This document shows positions 63,807 to 64,000 of a stretch of 64,000 bases of DNA, in pieces. The DNA comes from Herbaspirillum autotrophicum (GTDB taxonomy: Bacteria; Pseudomonadota; Gammaproteobacteria; Burkholderiales; Burkholderiaceae_D). Where the stretch lies: NCBI RefSeq assembly GCF_001189915.1, contig NZ_LFLS01000019.1:1-64000 (forward strand), read 5' to 3'. Numbering within the stretch: the first letter of the stretch is position 1; each line of letters opens with the position of its first letter. The translations under genes and the position numbers were made by a program. Under the pieces are notes generated by a model, which saw only the letters and a list, made by a program, of their open reading frames with translations, did not search any database and was not told the DNA's origin.

Positions 63807-64000
63807 ATGCCGATTCAAATCACCAGACACACCGAACAGTTTTCCAGCAGCGGCCAAATCGCCATCGACGACCTGACCCTCATCGCCGAAGCCGGCTTTC
63901 GTTCCGTCATCTGCAATCGTCCTGACGATGAAGATGGCGGTCAGCATGTCGCCAGCGCCGAACTGGAGAAGCAGGCGGCAGCACTCGGCATGCAGTTCGC
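63807..64000 (+). CDS. DUF442 / TIGR01244-family sulfur transferase (partial, C-terminus outside window)
   Basis: The first 64 residues are visible (MPIQITRHTEQFSSSGQIAI, then DLTLIAEAGFRSVICNRPDDED). This matches the phosphatase-like DUF442 domain found as the N-terminal part of Blh proteins or as a separate sulfur transferase. The catalytic Cys region lies beyond the window. AGGAGA 9 nt upstream is the ribosome-binding site. It is 55 nt after the BigR-like gene and so part of the sulfide module. Confidence 0.85.
   Translation, partial: MPIQITRHTEQFSSSGQIAIDDLTLIAEAGFRSVICNRPDDEDGGQHVASAELEKQAAALGMQF

Overview
The window looks like chromosomal DNA of a GC-rich betaproteobacterium of order Burkholderiales, most likely Oxalobacteraceae (Herbaspirillum, Collimonas or Herminiimonas type). 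This is inferred from gene content and order: def / secreted protein / dprA / smg / topB, gatCAB divergent from mreBCD-mrdA-rodA-rlpA, and rsmI-lpoA-yraN-diaA-dolP. No rRNA, tRNA, IS element, prophage or CRISPR array was recognised. Coding density is high and most genes lie in tight same-strand groups.

Layout. 1-5.9 kb: start of peptide deformylase, a secreted protein, dprA, smg and a topoisomerase III with a Lys/Ala-rich tail. 6.1-16.2 kb: one long plus-strand operon with a SorC-type regulator, glpD, a four-gene ABC importer of the sn-glycerol-3-phosphate type, an EEP-superfamily hydrolase, a HAD phosphatase and a Na/Pi-cotransporter-like protein. This reads as an organophosphate scavenging unit. 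16.3-20.4 kb: EamA transporter, exonuclease III, pyrE, a membrane-anchored coiled-coil protein and a TauD-type dioxygenase. 20.5-31.3 kb: gatB-gatA-gatC (minus) and the cell-shape cluster (plus). 31.3-36.2 kb: SMR exporter, rsmI, the lpoA-yraN-diaA-dolP envelope group and a TlpA-like thioredoxin. 36.2-40.8 kb: a chemoreceptor divergent from a two-gene nitric-oxide/c-di-GMP unit (H-NOX plus GAF-GGDEF-EAL). 40.8-49.2 kb: a minus-strand operon with a branched-chain-type ABC importer, an M20 amidohydrolase, an M81/MlrC protein and an EamA transporter. 49.7-54.2 kb: a beta-alanine (omega-amino acid) catabolic pair, with a MocR regulator divergent from it. 54.2-59.5 kb: DsbA-like protein, NAD(P)-binding protein, odd metallo-beta-lactamase-fold protein, LysR, isonitrile synthase, second LysR. 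59.5-61.6 kb: PAS-LuxR regulator divergent from scoAB. 61.9-64 kb: small secreted protein and a persulfide-detoxification module (MBL dioxygenase-like, BigR-like repressor, start of a DUF442 protein).

The most unusual part is 55.5-59.5 kb. A standalone isonitrile synthase of the PvcA/DIT1 family sits between two paralogous LysR regulators. Each regulator is divergent from a different gene, and both carry the same 40-nt upstream element (33/40 identical). No pvcB-type oxygenase is adjacent. This could be a small, undescribed isocyanide-producing locus. Other notable units are the H-NOX/c-di-GMP pair with a textbook haem pocket, the extended glycerol-3-phosphate operon, and the BigR-type operator palindrome.

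Limits: all calls come from reading translations and motifs by eye. Family names rest on remembered conservation patterns, not on searches, and substrates of transporters and hydrolases are inferred.
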